Source: Planctomycetota bacterium (GTDB taxonomy: Bacteria; Planctomycetota; Phycisphaerae; Sedimentisphaerales; Anaerohalosphaeraceae). From it: DNA of 6,807 nucleotides. The stretch is from positions 1 through 6,807 of the forward strand of contig JAAYQH010000016.1 in NCBI GenBank assembly GCA_012519365.1. The letters are read 5' to 3'. The notes below the pieces were generated by a model. That model made no database searches. It was not told where the DNA came from and worked only from the letters and a program-made list of their open reading frames with translations. Numbering within the stretch: position 1 is the first letter of the stretch; each line of letters opens with the position of its first letter. The translations under genes and the position numbers were made by a program. This document shows positions 6,528 to 6,807 of this stretch, piece after piece.

Positions 6528-6807
6528 TGCGAATAAGAAGGCATTTTACCCTTGCGGCAGGACTGCTGGCGATGGTATTGCCGGCTCTGGCGGTGACCAA
6601 CGAAGAAATCGCCAAGATGCGTCAAGCAATGCCGGATAAACCCGTTGTTCAGCCTGAACGTCCGCGTCGGATGCTTGTGTTTAGTCTCTGCAAAGGATTC
6701 AACCACAGCAGTATCCCCTATTGGGCCAAGGCGTTGGATATTATGGCGGAAAAAACCGGCGCCTTTGCCGTTGAACACAGCACAGATATGTCGGTTTTTA
6801 CCCCTGA
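6527..6807 (+). CDS. secreted ThuA-domain protein (N-terminal part only)
   Basis: Ninety-three codons are present before the window ends. A Sec-type signal peptide is clear: MRIRRH, a hydrophobic core FTLAAGLLAMVLP, and an Ala-Leu-Ala site at 20-22. A short linker rich in Pro and charged residues leads to RRMLVFSLCKGFNHSSIPYW (48-67), the first strand and Gly-Phe-x-His-Ser-Ser loop (His60) of ThuA-like domains, which have a class I glutamine-amidotransferase-like fold. Rhizobial ThuA is needed with the Gfo/Idh/MocA enzyme ThuB for turning trehalose into 3-ketotrehalose, but its own chemistry is not firmly settled. Here it is fourth in the operon, 63 bp after an exported Gfo/Idh/MocA protein, so a periplasmic partnership with that enzyme is plausible. 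Whether further domains follow cannot be seen. Confidence 0.85.
   Translation, partial: MRIRRHFTLAAGLLAMVLPALAVTNEEIAKMRQAMPDKPVVQPERPRRMLVFSLCKGFNHSSIPYWAKALDIMAEKTGAFAVEHSTDMSVFTP

Noticed and set aside
1..6807. CRISPR arrays, tRNA or rRNA genes, insertion sequences, integrase or phage genes
   Set aside because: No spaced direct repeats, cloverleaf candidates, transposase-like proteins or terminal inverted repeats were recognised; the heptamer array has no spacers.

Overview
The window is ordinary bacterial chromosome of roughly 50% G+C. It looks like a member of the PVC superphylum, probably a planctomycete of the Phycisphaerae type. The reason is the combination of a Tat-exported Gfo/Idh/MocA oxidoreductase carrying the long C-terminal domain common in that group, a secreted ThuA-domain protein and a TIM-barrel sugar isomerase/epimerase in one cluster. 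This is an inference from gene content; no rRNA or marker gene is present.

Left part (1-1495): a class I aminotransferase of the aspartate type runs leftwards off the edge of the window, with its N-terminal 244 residues present. Across a 243-bp divergent gap with a recognisable promoter on each side lies a small GNAT N-acetyltransferase of the ArgA-like (N-acetylglutamate synthase-like) kind. It is followed by a hairpin that probably terminates it. These two genes look like amino-acid metabolism and have no obvious tie to the rest.

Right part (1496-6807): an AraC-family regulator with an N-terminal cupin sensor domain is transcribed leftwards. Across a 320-bp control region it faces a rightward run of four closely spaced genes: a cytoplasmic Gfo/Idh/MocA dehydrogenase (390 aa), a xylose-isomerase-like TIM-barrel protein (330 aa), a Tat-exported Gfo/Idh/MocA protein (436 aa), and a signal-peptide-bearing ThuA-domain protein cut by the right edge. 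The gaps are 42, 76 and 63 bp, and the first three genes have good Shine-Dalgarno sequences, so this reads as one operon under the divergent AraC protein.

The gene set suggests uptake or modification of a carbohydrate or cyclitol by oxidation chemistry. A reasonable hypothesis is oxidation of a sugar ring carbon to a keto sugar, as in rhizobial ThuAB and in the 3-keto-glycoside pathways of Bacteroides, followed by isomerisation or elimination. The substrate cannot be read from the sequence. The most unusual non-coding element is an array of about eight imperfect heptamers (consensus ACAGAAG) that fills the gap before the ThuA gene, supplies its Shine-Dalgarno sequence and runs into its start codon.
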